Made by a program: the position numbers and the translations under genes
NCBI RefSeq assembly: GCF_020991275.1
Contig: NZ_JAJLQY010000001.1
Span: forward strand, 496,001-560,000
Direction of reading: 5' to 3'
Source of the DNA: Actinocorallia sp. API 0066
GTDB taxonomy: Bacteria > Actinomycetota > Actinomycetes > Streptosporangiales > Streptosporangiaceae
DNA: 64,000 nt
Notes under the pieces: generated by a model
Told to the model about the DNA's origin: nothing
What the model saw: the letters and a program-made list of their open reading frames with translations, nothing else
Databases searched by the model: none
Shown here: positions 32,964-41,704 of the stretch, piece by piece
How the letters are laid out: each line of letters begins with the position of its first letter
Numbering within the stretch: the stretch's first letter is position 1

Positions 32964-33849
32964 GCTGCGGCCAGCGCCTCGGGTCGCGCAGGCCGATGAG
33001 CCCCTTGGACAGGTCGTAGCCTTCGGCCGCGAGGTTCTGCCGGGTGCGCTCCAGCATGTCGCGGGTCGGCTTCATGAACGCGTAGTCGTGGACGCTCTCG
33101 GGCAGCGAGTTCAGGGCGAGCCGGAAGGAGCGCAGGGCTGCCGTCACCATCGGCTGCGGCACCTCCGGCAGGGTTCCGTACATCTCCCGCGCCCACTTGG
33201 GCAGCGTGTAGTAGCAGAGCGCCCCGAAGGGGAAGTAGGCGGGCTTGCCGGGGGCGAGGAACTTCAGGTTCTCCGGGAGCTTCGGCCACACCAGGAACCT
33301 CGCCGTCTCCAGGGCCTCACGGGTGGCGCGTAGGGCGGGCCGCATGTCCTGGAAGTACTCCTCCATCTCCTTGACGCTGCCGGGCACGTCCTCGGCGTGC
33401 AGGCCGACGAACGTCGCGGTCTGGCGCTGCTCGTCCAGGTAGCGGTCGGCCATCGCGTCGGTGAGGGGCAGGCCCGCCCTACGCGCGACTTCGAGGTAGG
33501 AGTACACCTCCGCGCAGTGCACCCACAGCAGCAGTTCCGGCTGGTCCAGCCGCTCGACCTTGCCCGTGTCGTGGTTGTGGATGCGCAGGCTGCGGTGGAT
33601 GCCTCGGACCCGCTTGGCGAGCGCGTCTATCTCCTCCCGACTCCCGAACGTCGCCACCCCCACAAAGTCGGCGGTGCGCTGGAGCCGCCCGAAGGGGTCC
33701 TCCTGGAAGTTGCTGTTCTGCCACACCCCCCACATCGCCATCGGATGCAGCGCCTGCAACATCAGGCTCCGCACCCCACCCACCCACATCGCCCTGTCGA
33801 TGTGCACCCGCCACGTCACACTCTCCGGAGCCGCCACCGAAGCCGCCAT
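32950..33849 (-). CDS. MpaB/DUF2236-family oxygenase
   Basis: 299 aa from ATG 33849 with a near-perfect GGAGGT site 5 nt upstream. Motifs: HIDRAMWVGGVRSLMLQALHP (His in the first helix), RLQRTADFVGVATFGSR, the RGIHRSLRIHN segment and LLLWVHCAEVYSYLE (His), typical of the heme-containing latex-clearing-protein/MpaB superfamily. Such proteins oxidise hydrophobic substrates, but few have known reactions. An inverted repeat in the promoter region suggests a repressor. Confidence 0.85.
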   Translation of the reverse strand: MAASVAAPESVTWRVHIDRAMWVGGVRSLMLQALHPMAMWGVWQNSNFQEDPFGRLQRTADFVGVATFGSREEIDALAKRVRGIHRSLRIHNHDTGKVERLDQPELLLWVHCAEVYSYLEVARRAGLPLTDAMADRYLDEQRQTATFVGLHAEDVPGSVKEMEEYFQDMRPALRATREALETARFLVWPKLPENLKFLAPGKPAYFPFGALCYYTLPKWAREMYGTLPEVPQPMVTAALRSFRLALNSLPESVHDYAFMKPTRDMLERTRQNLAAEGYDLSKGLIGLRDPRRWPQLTPA

Positions 33850-33875
33850 CCCACACCTCCATGAGACAAAGTCCA

Positions 33876-33891
33876 GTAAGTGTATCCTTAC
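33876..33891. promoter_or_regulatory. Inverted repeat before the MpaB-like gene
   Basis: GTAAG (33876-33880), TGTATC, CTTAC (33887-33891), 27 nt upstream of the start. The arms resemble TetR-type half sites. The rest of 33892-34047 shows no gene. Confidence 0.4.
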
Positions 33892-34047
33892 CCCCCTTCC
33901 CAGCGACAGCCCCACCCCGAGTGCCGTGTCCCGCCTGAGTTGACGCAGTCACGGCTTTCCCGACGTATTCACCGTTCGTCCCGCCTCGCCTGACGCGTGA
34001 TCGCTACCGTGTCGGTCTGTGGAGTCACGGTCGACGGGAGGTCCGCG

Positions 34048-34524
34048 GTGAGCGAGATCATGGTCAGCAAGACGCACATCGACGCCCTGCTCACGGCAGC
34101 GCTCAGGTGGAGTGATCCCGCGGACCCCTATGGCCCGCTCGGAGCGCTCTCGTTCTTTCGGGAAGACGGGGGATCGGTCTACCTGACAGCGGAGAACGCC
34201 CACGAGCTGGGCCGTGCGCTCCTGCTCTACCACTTCGACATGTGTGACTGGGACGAAGGCAGGGAGGAGGCCGAGGCGTACACGTTCGAGGCGCTGCCCG
34301 GGAAGCCCGACCCGGTCGTGATCTTGCGCGGGATCGAGTTCTACGAGTATCAGACCGCGCCGGAGGTGGTGGAGGAGTGGTCGGAGACCACCACCTACAA
34401 GTTCCTGACCGCGTTGCGATTCGCGGCGATCGGCCAGCTTCCCGACATCCGGCGGGTTCCCTGGGGGCTGGACGAGCGTGACGTCTTTCTGGAATGGGCG
34501 GCTCGGGCACGGCCGAACGGGTGA
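34048..34524 (+). CDS. Hypothetical protein
   Basis: 158 aa from GTG 34048 (GGGAGGT 6 nt upstream). Not recognised. It is acidic, soluble, with an N-terminal helical segment (MVSKTHIDALLTAALRW) and a central stretch YTFEALPGKPDPVVILRGIEFYEYQ then EEWSETTTYKFLTALRFAAI. Codon use is less GC-biased at some positions than its neighbours. It ends before a hairpin shared with the convergent hydrolase gene. Confidence 0.6.
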   Translation: MSEIMVSKTHIDALLTAALRWSDPADPYGPLGALSFFREDGGSVYLTAENAHELGRALLLYHFDMCDWDEGREEAEAYTFEALPGKPDPVVILRGIEFYEYQTAPEVVEEWSETTTYKFLTALRFAAIGQLPDIRRVPWGLDERDVFLEWAARARPNG

Positions 34525-34564
34525 GTTCCGCATCCCAGAAGGTGAGGCGGGACGCGACACGCGC

Positions 34565-34597
34565 GAAGGCCCCGCGCCGTTGGGTGAGGGGCGGGGC
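34565..34597. terminator. Hairpin between convergent genes
   Basis: AGGCCCCGC (34565-34573) pairs with GCGGGGCCT (34589-34597), a 9-bp stem with a 15-nt loop. Confidence 0.7.
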
Positions 34598-34613
34598 CTG
34601 GGGGTGTGTTGGG

Positions 34614-35486
34614 TTAGCGGCGTTCGGCAGAGTTCCAGAAGTCGGTGAGGGCGTGGGCGGTGGTTTCGGGGGCCTCCCAGGCGGGGGAGTGGGCGGCGCC
34701 GGGGATGACGACGCGGACGGCGTCGAGGCGGTCGGCCATGGCGGCCTGGACTCGGGGGTCCCAGGCGTCGTCGTCCTCGCCGAACAGGACCATCAGGGGG
34801 AGGTCGGCGTCGTCGCAGACCTTGCAGAGGTCCTCGACCTTGTCGGGCGCCGACAGCAGCTCGCCCGCCATCTCGATGAGGCCGCGCGGGCAGGTGCGCA
34901 CCGAGCGCTCGCGCAGGAACGCGATGACGGGCCCCGGACGGCCCGCGGCGATCGCGTCCGGGCCCAGCTTGATGTCCCAGATGTCGGACATGCTGAGCAC
35001 GGCGAGCGCGTCCCGCAGCGCGGCGGCCCGCTCGGCCGACGGCCCCGAGATCGCGCCCGGACCCGACGACATGAGCGTGTAGGAGGCGACGGCCGTGGGC
35101 TCGGCCAGGACCGTCTCACGGGTCACGAGGCCGCCGAAGGAGTGCCCGACGAGGTGCACGGGCTCCGGGCCGAGTTCGGCCGCCACGGACCTGACGTCGG
35201 CGCCCAGGGCGGCCAGCCGGTAGGACTCGGGGTGGTCCGGGCTGCCCGGCGACTCGTACTGGCCGCGCAGGTCCATCGCGACGACCCTGCGGCCCGCCCG
35301 GGTCAGCGTCTGCAGAATGCCGAGGAAATCCTCTTTACTCCCGGTGTATCCCGGGACGAGCAGGGCGGGACACCGTTCGGGCTCACCCACCGGGAGCGCT
35401 TCGAGCACGGCGAACACGCCGCGCGCCGTGCGAAGCGTCGTACGGCGCACGACGGGGGGCAGGTCCAGAAACCGGGGCGTACTCAC
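34614..35486 (-). CDS. Alpha/beta hydrolase
   Basis: 290 aa, GTG start. Nucleophile elbow GHSFGG (about 115-120), oxyanion region VPGYTGSKEDF, acid in VLFGEDDDAWDP and His in IPGAAHSPAWE complete a catalytic triad. Most similar in layout to lipase/haloperoxidase-type hydrolases with an inserted lid (about 150-225). No signal peptide. Substrate unknown. It lies 125 nt downstream of the DEAD-box helicase gene on the same strand. Confidence 0.85.
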   Translation of the reverse strand: MSTPRFLDLPPVVRRTTLRTARGVFAVLEALPVGEPERCPALLVPGYTGSKEDFLGILQTLTRAGRRVVAMDLRGQYESPGSPDHPESYRLAALGADVRSVAAELGPEPVHLVGHSFGGLVTRETVLAEPTAVASYTLMSSGPGAISGPSAERAAALRDALAVLSMSDIWDIKLGPDAIAAGRPGPVIAFLRERSVRTCPRGLIEMAGELLSAPDKVEDLCKVCDDADLPLMVLFGEDDDAWDPRVQAAMADRLDAVRVVIPGAAHSPAWEAPETTAHALTDFWNSAERR

Positions 35487-35611
35487 GGTGATTCAACCTA
35501 CCAACCTGCCGGTGTCTTGGGCTGCCCCGCGCGGGACGGGCGTGCGGCGCCCGTCCGGGCGGAAGCCCCGCCGCCGCCCGGAGCGGGCGGCCTGCGGGAG
35601 CCGGGGAAGGG

Positions 35612-37153
35612 TCAGGAGTTCTCCGACACCTGGCCCTCGGCGGCGGTGCGGCGCGTGCGGGTCCTGCGGCGGCGGGGCCGCTTGGCCTCGCCGGACTCGG
35701 CGTGCGCCTCGGCGGCGACCTCGGCCTTGGCCTCGGGCGGCGCCGTGGGAGCCTCGCCGGACGCGGACCGCTCCACGCCCACACCCCTGCGGGTGCGCGT
35801 CCTGGTGCGGGTGCGCTCCCGGCGCGGGCGGGCGGGCCGTTCGGCGCGCTCGGCGTTGCCCCGCGGGGTGCGGTTGCGGCCGGTCTCGCCGATGTCCTCG
35901 AGGGCCTCGGCGTTCAGGCCCTCGCGCTCGCGCTGCTCCTTGGGCAGGGTCCCCTTGACGGTCCTGGGGATGTCCAGCGCCTCGTACAGGTGGTCGGACG
36001 TGGAGTACGTCTCCGCGGGGTCGGCGAACTCCAGGCCGAGCGCCTTGTTGATCAGCTTCCAGCGCTGCAGGTCGTTCCAGTCCACGAGGGTGACGGCGAT
36101 GCCCTCGCGCCCCGCCCGGCCGGTGCGGCCGATCCGGTGCACGTAGGCCTTCTCGTCCTCGGGGCACTCGTAGTTGACCACGTGTGTCACGTCGTCGACG
36201 TCGAGGCCGCGGGCCGCGACGTCGGTGGCGATCAGCACGTCGATCTTGCCGTGCCGGAACGCGCGCAGGGCGCGTTCGCGCTGGCCCTGCCCGAGGTCGC
36301 CGTGGACGGCCGCGACGGCGAAGCCGCGCTCGGTCATGTCAGTGGCGACCCTGTCGCAGGTGCGCTTGGTCTGGCAGAACACCATGGTCAGGCCACGGCC
36401 GTCGGCCTGGAGGATGCGCGAGAGCATCTCCGGCTTGTCCATCTGGTGGGCCTGCCACACGTGCTGGATGACCTTGGGCTGTGCCTCGGACTCGGCGTGC
36501 GCCTCGGCCCGCACGTTGGTCGGCCGGGACATGTAGCGCCGCGACAGGCTGAGGATCTCGCCCGGCATCGTCGCGGAGAACAGCATGGTCTGGCGCCGCT
36601 CGGGCACCTTGGCGATGATCCGCTCGATGTCGGGCAGGAAGCCCAGGTCGAGCATGCGGTCCGCCTCGTCCAGCACCAGGACCGAGACCTGTGAGAGGTC
36701 GAGGTGGCGCTGCTTGACGAGGTCGAGCATCCGGCCCGGGGTGCCCACGACGACGTCGACGCCGTCCCGGAGCGCCTCGATCTGGGGCTCGTAAGCGCGT
36801 CCGCCGTAGACGGACAGGACCCGGCTGCCGAGCTTGCCGCCCGCCAGCGTCAGGTCGTCGTGCACCTGGATCGCCAGCTCGCGGGTCGGGACCACGACGA
36901 GGCCCTGCGGGGCCTTGCCGCCGTGGGTGATCCGCTGGAGCAGCGGGATGCCGAAGGCGAGGGTCTTGCCGGTGCCCGTACGGGCCTGGCCGATGATGTC
37001 CTGTCCGCCGAGCCCGATGGGCAGCGCCAGGGACTGGATGGGGAAGGGCGTGGTGATGCCCTCGGTCGCGAGGGCGTCGGCTATCTCGGGGATGACCCCG
37101 AGTTCGGTGAAGGTAGTCAGGGCTTTCAGCCTCCGTAGTAGGACGGCGGTCAA
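35612..37153 (-). CDS. DEAD-box RNA helicase (RhlE-like)
   Basis: 513 aa from a TTG at 37153. No ATG or GTG fits; a start closer to FTELGVIPEIADAL, preceded by ACGGAGG on this strand, is possible. Core motifs: Q motif FPIQ, ARTGTGKT, PTRELA, TPGRMLD, VLDEADRML, SATMP, then ARGLDVDDVTHV and HRIGRTGRAG. The C-terminal about 110 residues are Arg/Thr/Glu-rich (RRERTRTRTRTRR). It remodels RNA in cold or stress conditions or ribosome assembly (family knowledge). In mycobacteria an rhlE gene lies near the TetR/moeZ/adnA block, as here. Confidence 0.92.
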   Translation of the reverse strand: MTAVLLRRLKALTTFTELGVIPEIADALATEGITTPFPIQSLALPIGLGGQDIIGQARTGTGKTLAFGIPLLQRITHGGKAPQGLVVVPTRELAIQVHDDLTLAGGKLGSRVLSVYGGRAYEPQIEALRDGVDVVVGTPGRMLDLVKQRHLDLSQVSVLVLDEADRMLDLGFLPDIERIIAKVPERRQTMLFSATMPGEILSLSRRYMSRPTNVRAEAHAESEAQPKVIQHVWQAHQMDKPEMLSRILQADGRGLTMVFCQTKRTCDRVATDMTERGFAVAAVHGDLGQGQRERALRAFRHGKIDVLIATDVAARGLDVDDVTHVVNYECPEDEKAYVHRIGRTGRAGREGIAVTLVDWNDLQRWKLINKALGLEFADPAETYSTSDHLYEALDIPRTVKGTLPKEQREREGLNAEALEDIGETGRNRTPRGNAERAERPARPRRERTRTRTRTRRGVGVERSASGEAPTAPPEAKAEVAAEAHAESGEAKRPRRRRTRTRRTAAEGQVSENS

Positions 37154-37438
37154 TCACCCCGGAAGCACCGTCGATGCGCGGCGCTGCAAAGGCCATGGTT
37201 TCCGGCCGCGCGCACGCGCGGGAGGGACCAGCCGTCAGTCTTCGTTTTGTGCGACCGCGTACGCGGGGTGGCGCCGGATTCGCCGGAGCAGGCGTCCGAG
37301 GAGGACGTCGGCCATCGGCGGCGACGGGGCGCGCGGTCACACTCCGCAACACAGTGTACCTCTTGCCCCGTGCTCCCCGCCATAGCAGAAAATCACCCCG
37401 CCGCGACGGAGATTCCGCTCTCAACTGGTCACTTAACG
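37154..37438. other. 285-bp gap before the helicase gene, probable long 5' leader
   Basis: No convincing gene. It lies between the helicase start and the stop of the tetR gene, both on the minus strand. A TACACT box on the minus strand near 37355-37350 could start a leader of about 200 nt, common for DEAD-box mRNAs. Small plus-strand frames are Arg-rich and unsupported. Confidence 0.35.
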
Positions 37439-37984
37439 CTAAGGCAGGCCGTTGATGATCATCTCGGCCAGGAGGGCAAAGCTCTCATCGCTCTTTTCGG
37501 GAAGGCCGAAACCGCCCGAGGTCTCCAGGACCCCGAACCCGTGGACGGCGGCGCGCAGGCACCGCGTCGCGTGCACCGCGTCCGAGCCCTCCAGGCCGCG
37601 CGACCGGAGGGCGGCGTAGAAGACGCCCACCAGGCGCTCCGCGGCTTCGGCGAGGCCGGGTCCCGGCTGCTGGGCCATGGCGGCGTACCGGTGCGGGTGC
37701 TCGCGGATGTAGTCCCGGTAGGCGTGCAGGAGGGCGCGCACGCCGTCGTCGCCGGAGCGGCCCAGGAGGGCCGCCTCGCCGCGCGCCGCCAGCTCGCCCA
37801 TCACGCGGACGGAGATCAGGACCTTCAGTTCGGCGAGGTTGCGCACGTGCTTGTAGAGGGACGGGGTGGCCACCCCCGCACGTCCGGCGACGGCGGCGAG
37901 GGTGAGCGCCTCAGGGCCCTGCTCGTCCAGGAGGCCGAGGGCGACGTCGACGACGGCCTCGGCCGACAGGCCCGCCCTAGGCAT
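37439..37984 (-). CDS. TetR-family regulator (WHG-type C-terminal domain)
   Basis: 181 aa. N-terminal helix-turn-helix TLAAVAGRAGVATPSLYKHVRNL (about 28-50), C-terminal ligand domain with YRDYIREHPHRYAAM and LRAAVHGFGVLE, the WHG variant. The start lies inside the 3' end of the hydrolase gene (8-nt overlap), so the regulator is cotranscribed with it and probably controls the promoter at 38837-38865. Confidence 0.88.
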   Translation of the reverse strand: MPRAGLSAEAVVDVALGLLDEQGPEALTLAAVAGRAGVATPSLYKHVRNLAELKVLISVRVMGELAARGEAALLGRSGDDGVRALLHAYRDYIREHPHRYAAMAQQPGPGLAEAAERLVGVFYAALRSRGLEGSDAVHATRCLRAAVHGFGVLETSGGFGLPEKSDESFALLAEMIINGLP

Positions 37985-38804
37985 CGGCGCGGCGCTTCAG
38001 GAGGCGCAGGATCGCGGCGGTGGTCTCCTGCGGGTGCTGGGCGTGCGGGTAGTGCCCCGAGCCCTCGATCACGACGGCCTCGCCCTGCGGGAGGAGGGCG
38101 GCGAGGTCGGCGGCCTCGGCGCGCGGGTCGGGGAAGTCGGGGTCCAGGGCGCCCATGACGACGAGCGCGGGGACGGGCACCTTCGACAGGGCCGCGCCGG
38201 ACTCGGCGGGCGAGGACAGCATCATCTGCGCGAAGGCGTGCATCCGTCCCTTCTCGCCCATCTTCGCGGTGAGCGCCGCGATCTCGGCGGCGTGGTCGGC
38301 CTGGCGGGCGCCGGGGTAGGCGTGGTCGAGGTAGCGGCGCCAGATCCGGGTGCTGCGCAGGAGCGTCGCGCCGAAGATCAGCGCGATGCCCTTGGTGAAG
38401 CGCCAGCCGATGTCGCGCAGCCTGATCACCGGTGCCCGGGTGCCGGGCCCGATCTGGACGATCGCCGCGACCTCCGCCGGCGCGGCGACGGCCGCCAGGG
38501 CCGCCGAGCCCGCCGCGAAGGAGTGCCCGACGAGCACGGCGGGGCCGCCGCCCAGGTGGCGGACCAGGGCGAGGAGGTCGGCCGCGGTGTCGGCGCGGGT
38601 GTGGGAGGCGAAGCCGGTGTCGGACTCGCCGTGGCCGCGCAGGTCCGCCGCGGCGACGCGGTGTCCGGCCGCCACCAGCGGGGGGATCATGTGCCGGAAC
38701 GCCTGCCGCCGGTCTCCGATGCCGTGGCAGAGCACCACAAGGGGGCCCTCGCCGGTGACCTCGTAGGAGATCCGTCCGCCTTCGACGCTGAGGTACTCGG
38801 TCAT
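37977..38804 (-). CDS. Alpha/beta hydrolase under TetR control
   Basis: 275 aa from ATG 38804, GGGAGG 6 nt upstream. Oxyanion motif LCHGIGDRR, nucleophile elbow GHSFAAGSA (about 95-103), acid in VMGALDPDFPD (about 220) and His in IEGSGHYPHAQHP (about 247). ADLRGHGESD is the usual strand-4 motif. Resembles epoxide-hydrolase-like or esterase enzymes. Together with the overlapping tetR gene it forms a small regulated detoxification-type unit (inference). Confidence 0.87.
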   Translation of the reverse strand: MTEYLSVEGGRISYEVTGEGPLVVLCHGIGDRRQAFRHMIPPLVAAGHRVAAADLRGHGESDTGFASHTRADTAADLLALVRHLGGGPAVLVGHSFAAGSAALAAVAAPAEVAAIVQIGPGTRAPVIRLRDIGWRFTKGIALIFGATLLRSTRIWRRYLDHAYPGARQADHAAEIAALTAKMGEKGRMHAFAQMMLSSPAESGAALSKVPVPALVVMGALDPDFPDPRAEAADLAALLPQGEAVVIEGSGHYPHAQHPQETTAAILRLLKRRADA

Positions 38805-38827
38805 GTCCGCCTCCCTGGCTAAGTCCA

Positions 38828-38865
38828 TTAGCTATAAAGCTAACCGCATTAGCTAGGAGGGTCAA
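38828..38865 (-). promoter_or_regulatory. Promoter with TetR-type operators for the hydrolase-tetR operon
   Basis: On the minus strand TTGACC (38865-38860), a 17-bp spacer, then TAGCTT (38842-38837). The palindrome TTAGCT-ATAA-AGCTAA (38828-38843) covers the -10 box, and a third TTAGCTA copy (38849-38855) lies in the spacer. Confidence 0.7.
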
Positions 38866-38983
38866 CCCCCGACCTACGCACACAGCTCCAGGAGGGTCAA
38901 CCGCCCATCTCGGCACACAGGTATCGGATTTTCTGGACAATGGACCCCGGCAAGATCCCTACACCCCCCATCCGAGGACGACC

Positions 38984-40660
38984 ATGAGCTGGCAGGTGCC
39001 CGGTTACGACGAGATCCGCGAGCTGGGCAGCGGGGCCCACGGGCGCGTCGTGCTCGCGGTGGACAAGATGACGGGGGCGACACGGGCGGTCAAGTACGTC
39101 ACCCGCAGGCCCGACCTGCTGAAGGCCGAGGCCGAGACCCTCGCGGCCGTCGACGACCCGCACGTCGCGAGGGTCCACCAGGTCCTCGACGGCCCAGGTG
39201 ACGCCGCCGCCGTCGTCATGGACGCGGTCGAAGGCCACAGCCTCAGGGAGGTGCTCGACGAGCACGGGGCGCTGGAGCCCGCGGCGGCGCTCCTCGTCCT
39301 GAAGGGCTCCCTGCTCGGCCTGGGCGCGGCGCACGCGGCGGGGATCGTGCACCGCGACTACAAGCCCGCCAACGTCGTGGTGCAGCCGGACGGCGTCAGC
39401 AAACTCGTCGATTTCGGCATCGCCGTCCCGGACGGGGAGACGGGCCGCGCAGGCACGCCGTCCTACATGGCGCCGGAGCAGTGGACCGGAGGCCCGGCCT
39501 CACCCGCCACCGACGTGTACGCCGCCACCTGCGTGTTCTTCGAGTGCGTGACGGGCCTGAAACCCTTCGAGGCCGACTCCCTCGCGGACCTCCAGCAGCA
39601 GCACCAGAGCACCGCGCCTCCCGTCGAGCGGATGCCGCAGTACCTACGCGAGCTGACCTTGCGCGGCCTCGCGAAGTTCCCCGCCCAGCGCCCGGCCGAC
39701 GCCCCCGCCTTCATCAGGCAGTTGGAGAAGGTCGCCCGCAAGGCGTACGGACGGCACTGGGAGCGGCGCGGCGTAGCCGCGCTCACGGCCGCGACGGCGG
39801 GCCTGGGCGGCGGCCTCCTGCTCGGCGCGGGCGGCGCGACGACGGGCACCGGCACCGCGACGACGTTCGCCAGCCAGATCGGCAGCCGCGGCCTGCTCGG
39901 CAAGATCGGCGTCATGCCCGCGGTGATCGTGACGACGGCCGCCGTCATCGCCGCGATCACGGGCGTCGCCGTCTACTCCGCCTCCGGGGACGAACCAAGG
40001 CCGCAGGCCGTCTACACCCCGCCCCCGGCGCCCGCGCCCGTCCGGGTCCGGCTCGTCCAGGAGGACACCACGACCGAGCGGGTCACCATCGCCACCGTGA
40101 CGGGGATCGCCGACCCGATCGTGGCCCAGCGGGTCAACGCGACGCTCAGGGACCCGGTGGACGCGCACCTGGCCGAGGCGCGGCGGCAGCGGACGGGCGA
40201 GGACGTCCTGAAGCTCGACGCCAGGGTCGGCCTCCAGTCCAAGGACCTTCTTTCGGTCGCCTACGAGTACTCGATCGACCCGGCCGACCCGGTGAACGGC
40301 AACTGGGTGAAGAACTTCTGGACCCGGTTCTCGGTCACCGTCGACCTGCGCAGCGGCGCCCTCCTGGACGCCGCCGACATGTTCCCCGCGTCGTCGCTGC
40401 CCGCGCTCGCCGAGCGGCTCACCCGGGCCGCCGACGACCAGGCCGCCTCCTGCCTCGTTGAGGCGCCGCTGCGGCTGGAGCCGGATTCGGTGACGCGGGT
40501 GCTGCGACCGGTGCTGCTGAAGACCGGGCTGCGCGCCGACCTGTACCTCGGCACGGAGGAACACTCCCAGGCGTGCCGGATCATCTCCGTCAGGGTGTCC
40601 TACAAGGCCGTCGAAAGCCTCATGACGCCCTGGGTGCTGCGCTCGGCCCGGTTCCGCTGA
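38984..40660 (+). CDS. Membrane-bound Ser/Thr protein kinase (Hanks type)
   Basis: 558 aa. Kinase domain about 8-255 with LGSGAHGRVVLA (P-loop), K37 in AVKYV, HRDYKPANV (D125; Tyr replaces the usual Leu), DFGIA (D143) and the APE motif APEQ. A hydrophobic stretch about 264-285 and a membrane helix about 311-332 lead to an extracytoplasmic C-terminal domain of about 220 residues (IADPIVAQRVNATLRDPVD, NFWTRFSVTVDLRSGALLD) resembling the DUF3298/RsiV-like fold. Likely a sensor kinase for an external signal; ligand and targets unknown. Confidence 0.9.
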   Translation: MSWQVPGYDEIRELGSGAHGRVVLAVDKMTGATRAVKYVTRRPDLLKAEAETLAAVDDPHVARVHQVLDGPGDAAAVVMDAVEGHSLREVLDEHGALEPAAALLVLKGSLLGLGAAHAAGIVHRDYKPANVVVQPDGVSKLVDFGIAVPDGETGRAGTPSYMAPEQWTGGPASPATDVYAATCVFFECVTGLKPFEADSLADLQQQHQSTAPPVERMPQYLRELTLRGLAKFPAQRPADAPAFIRQLEKVARKAYGRHWERRGVAALTAATAGLGGGLLLGAGGATTGTGTATTFASQIGSRGLLGKIGVMPAVIVTTAAVIAAITGVAVYSASGDEPRPQAVYTPPPAPAPVRVRLVQEDTTTERVTIATVTGIADPIVAQRVNATLRDPVDAHLAEARRQRTGEDVLKLDARVGLQSKDLLSVAYEYSIDPADPVNGNWVKNFWTRFSVTVDLRSGALLDAADMFPASSLPALAERLTRAADDQAASCLVEAPLRLEPDSVTRVLRPVLLKTGLRADLYLGTEEHSQACRIISVRVSYKAVESLMTPWVLRSARFR

Positions 40661-40699
40661 GGTCCGCCCGCGCGGGCCTCAGCGGGACGCTCGGCGGGC

Positions 40700-41335
40700 T
40701 CAGGCGGGCTCGCCGCTGCGCGGGAAGCCGGAGATGCCGCGCCACGCCAGCCGGGCGATGACGTTCTCGGCGGTCTCCTTGGGGATCGACTTGTTCTGCG
40801 AGAGCCAGTACCTGGCGCTCACCTCGGCCATGCCGACCAGGCCGATGCCCAGCAGGTACGCCTCGTCGACCGACGCCTTGGTGTCCTCCTGGATGACCTT
40901 CGCGATCATCTCGGCGCACTTGTGGTTGGCGCGCTCTACACGCGCGCGCACCTGGGCGACGTTGCGCAGGTCGGACTCGAAGACGAGGCGGTACGCCTCG
41001 CCGTCGCCCGCGACGAAGTCGTAGAACGCCTGCATGCTCGCCTGGACGCGCATCTTGTTGTCGGTGGTGGAGGCCAGCGCGTCGCGCACCGTCGTGACCA
41101 GGGCCTCGGCGTGCTCGTCGAGCAGCGCCAGGTAGAGCTCGAGCTTGCCGGGGAAGTGCTGGTAGAGCACCGGCTTGCTCACTCCGGCACGCTCCGCGAT
41201 CTCGTCCATCGCCGCTGCGTGGTAGCCCTGCGCCACGAAGACCTCTTGCGCGGCGCCGAGCAGCTGCCGCCTGCGGGCCATCCGCGGCAGCCGGGTGCCC
41301 CGGGGTCGGGCGTCCGGAGTTGCGGTCACGACCAT
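40700..41335 (-). CDS. TetR-family regulator (Rv3208-like)
   Basis: 211 aa, GTG/ATG-type start at 41335. Helix-turn-helix MDEIAERAGVSKPVLYQHF (about 42-61) after LLGAAQEVFVAQGYHAAA. The C-terminal domain contains FYDFVAGDGEAYRLVFESDL, characteristic of a regulator widely conserved in actinobacteria. Its usual DUF3107 neighbour is not seen here. In the 177-nt upstream gap GGTAACC (41408-41414) and GGTCACC (41420-41426) form an imperfect palindromic pair. Confidence 0.88.
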   Translation of the reverse strand: MVVTATPDARPRGTRLPRMARRRQLLGAAQEVFVAQGYHAAAMDEIAERAGVSKPVLYQHFPGKLELYLALLDEHAEALVTTVRDALASTTDNKMRVQASMQAFYDFVAGDGEAYRLVFESDLRNVAQVRARVERANHKCAEMIAKVIQEDTKASVDEAYLLGIGLVGMAEVSARYWLSQNKSIPKETAENVIARLAWRGISGFPRSGEPA

Positions 41336-41512
41336 GCTCCTCTTGGTACTGGAACAAACTTGAGCGGCCTTGGTGTGCCGCTGCCCAATCCCATCATCCT
41401 ACGCGCCGGTAACCTTGTGGGTCACCTATCTGCAATGCTCGCGATGGCCTCCTGTGTCCCACCGGCACCCCGTCAAGGCGTGCGTCAGGACGACGGGAGA
41501 GGGCGGCGCGGC

Positions 41513-41680
41513 TCATCCGGCGGGATATTCGTCCTCGTCGATCTCCACTTCGATGCGCTGTTCCTGCGCGTCGGCGGGGTCGGCCTCCAGGGGGACGGGG
41601 CCCTCCTGCTCCTGCTCTTCCTCCTGCAGCTCCGCCGCCTCGTCCTCAGGCGTCGCGTCGAAGATCCGAGGGTCCGGCAT
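41513..41680 (-). CDS. Small acidic hypothetical protein
   Basis: 55 aa, ATG 41680 with GGGAGG 5 nt upstream. Very acidic: MPDPRIFDATPEDEAAELQ and a Glu/Gln-rich middle (EEEQEQEGPVPLEAD), ending VEIDEDEYPAG. Probably disordered. It follows the flavoprotein gene on the same strand with a 24-nt gap. No family recognised, but codon bias and ribosome binding site support it. Confidence 0.7.
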   Translation of the reverse strand: MPDPRIFDATPEDEAAELQEEEQEQEGPVPLEADPADAQEQRIEVEIDEDEYPAG

Positions 41681-41704
41681 CTGTGCCTCCCGTGCGTCGC
41701 GTGG

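Noticed and set aside
37174-37455. Small plus-strand frame of 93 codons in the gap before the helicase
   Set aside because: Arg-rich, no ribosome binding site, overlaps the tetR stop; not supported.
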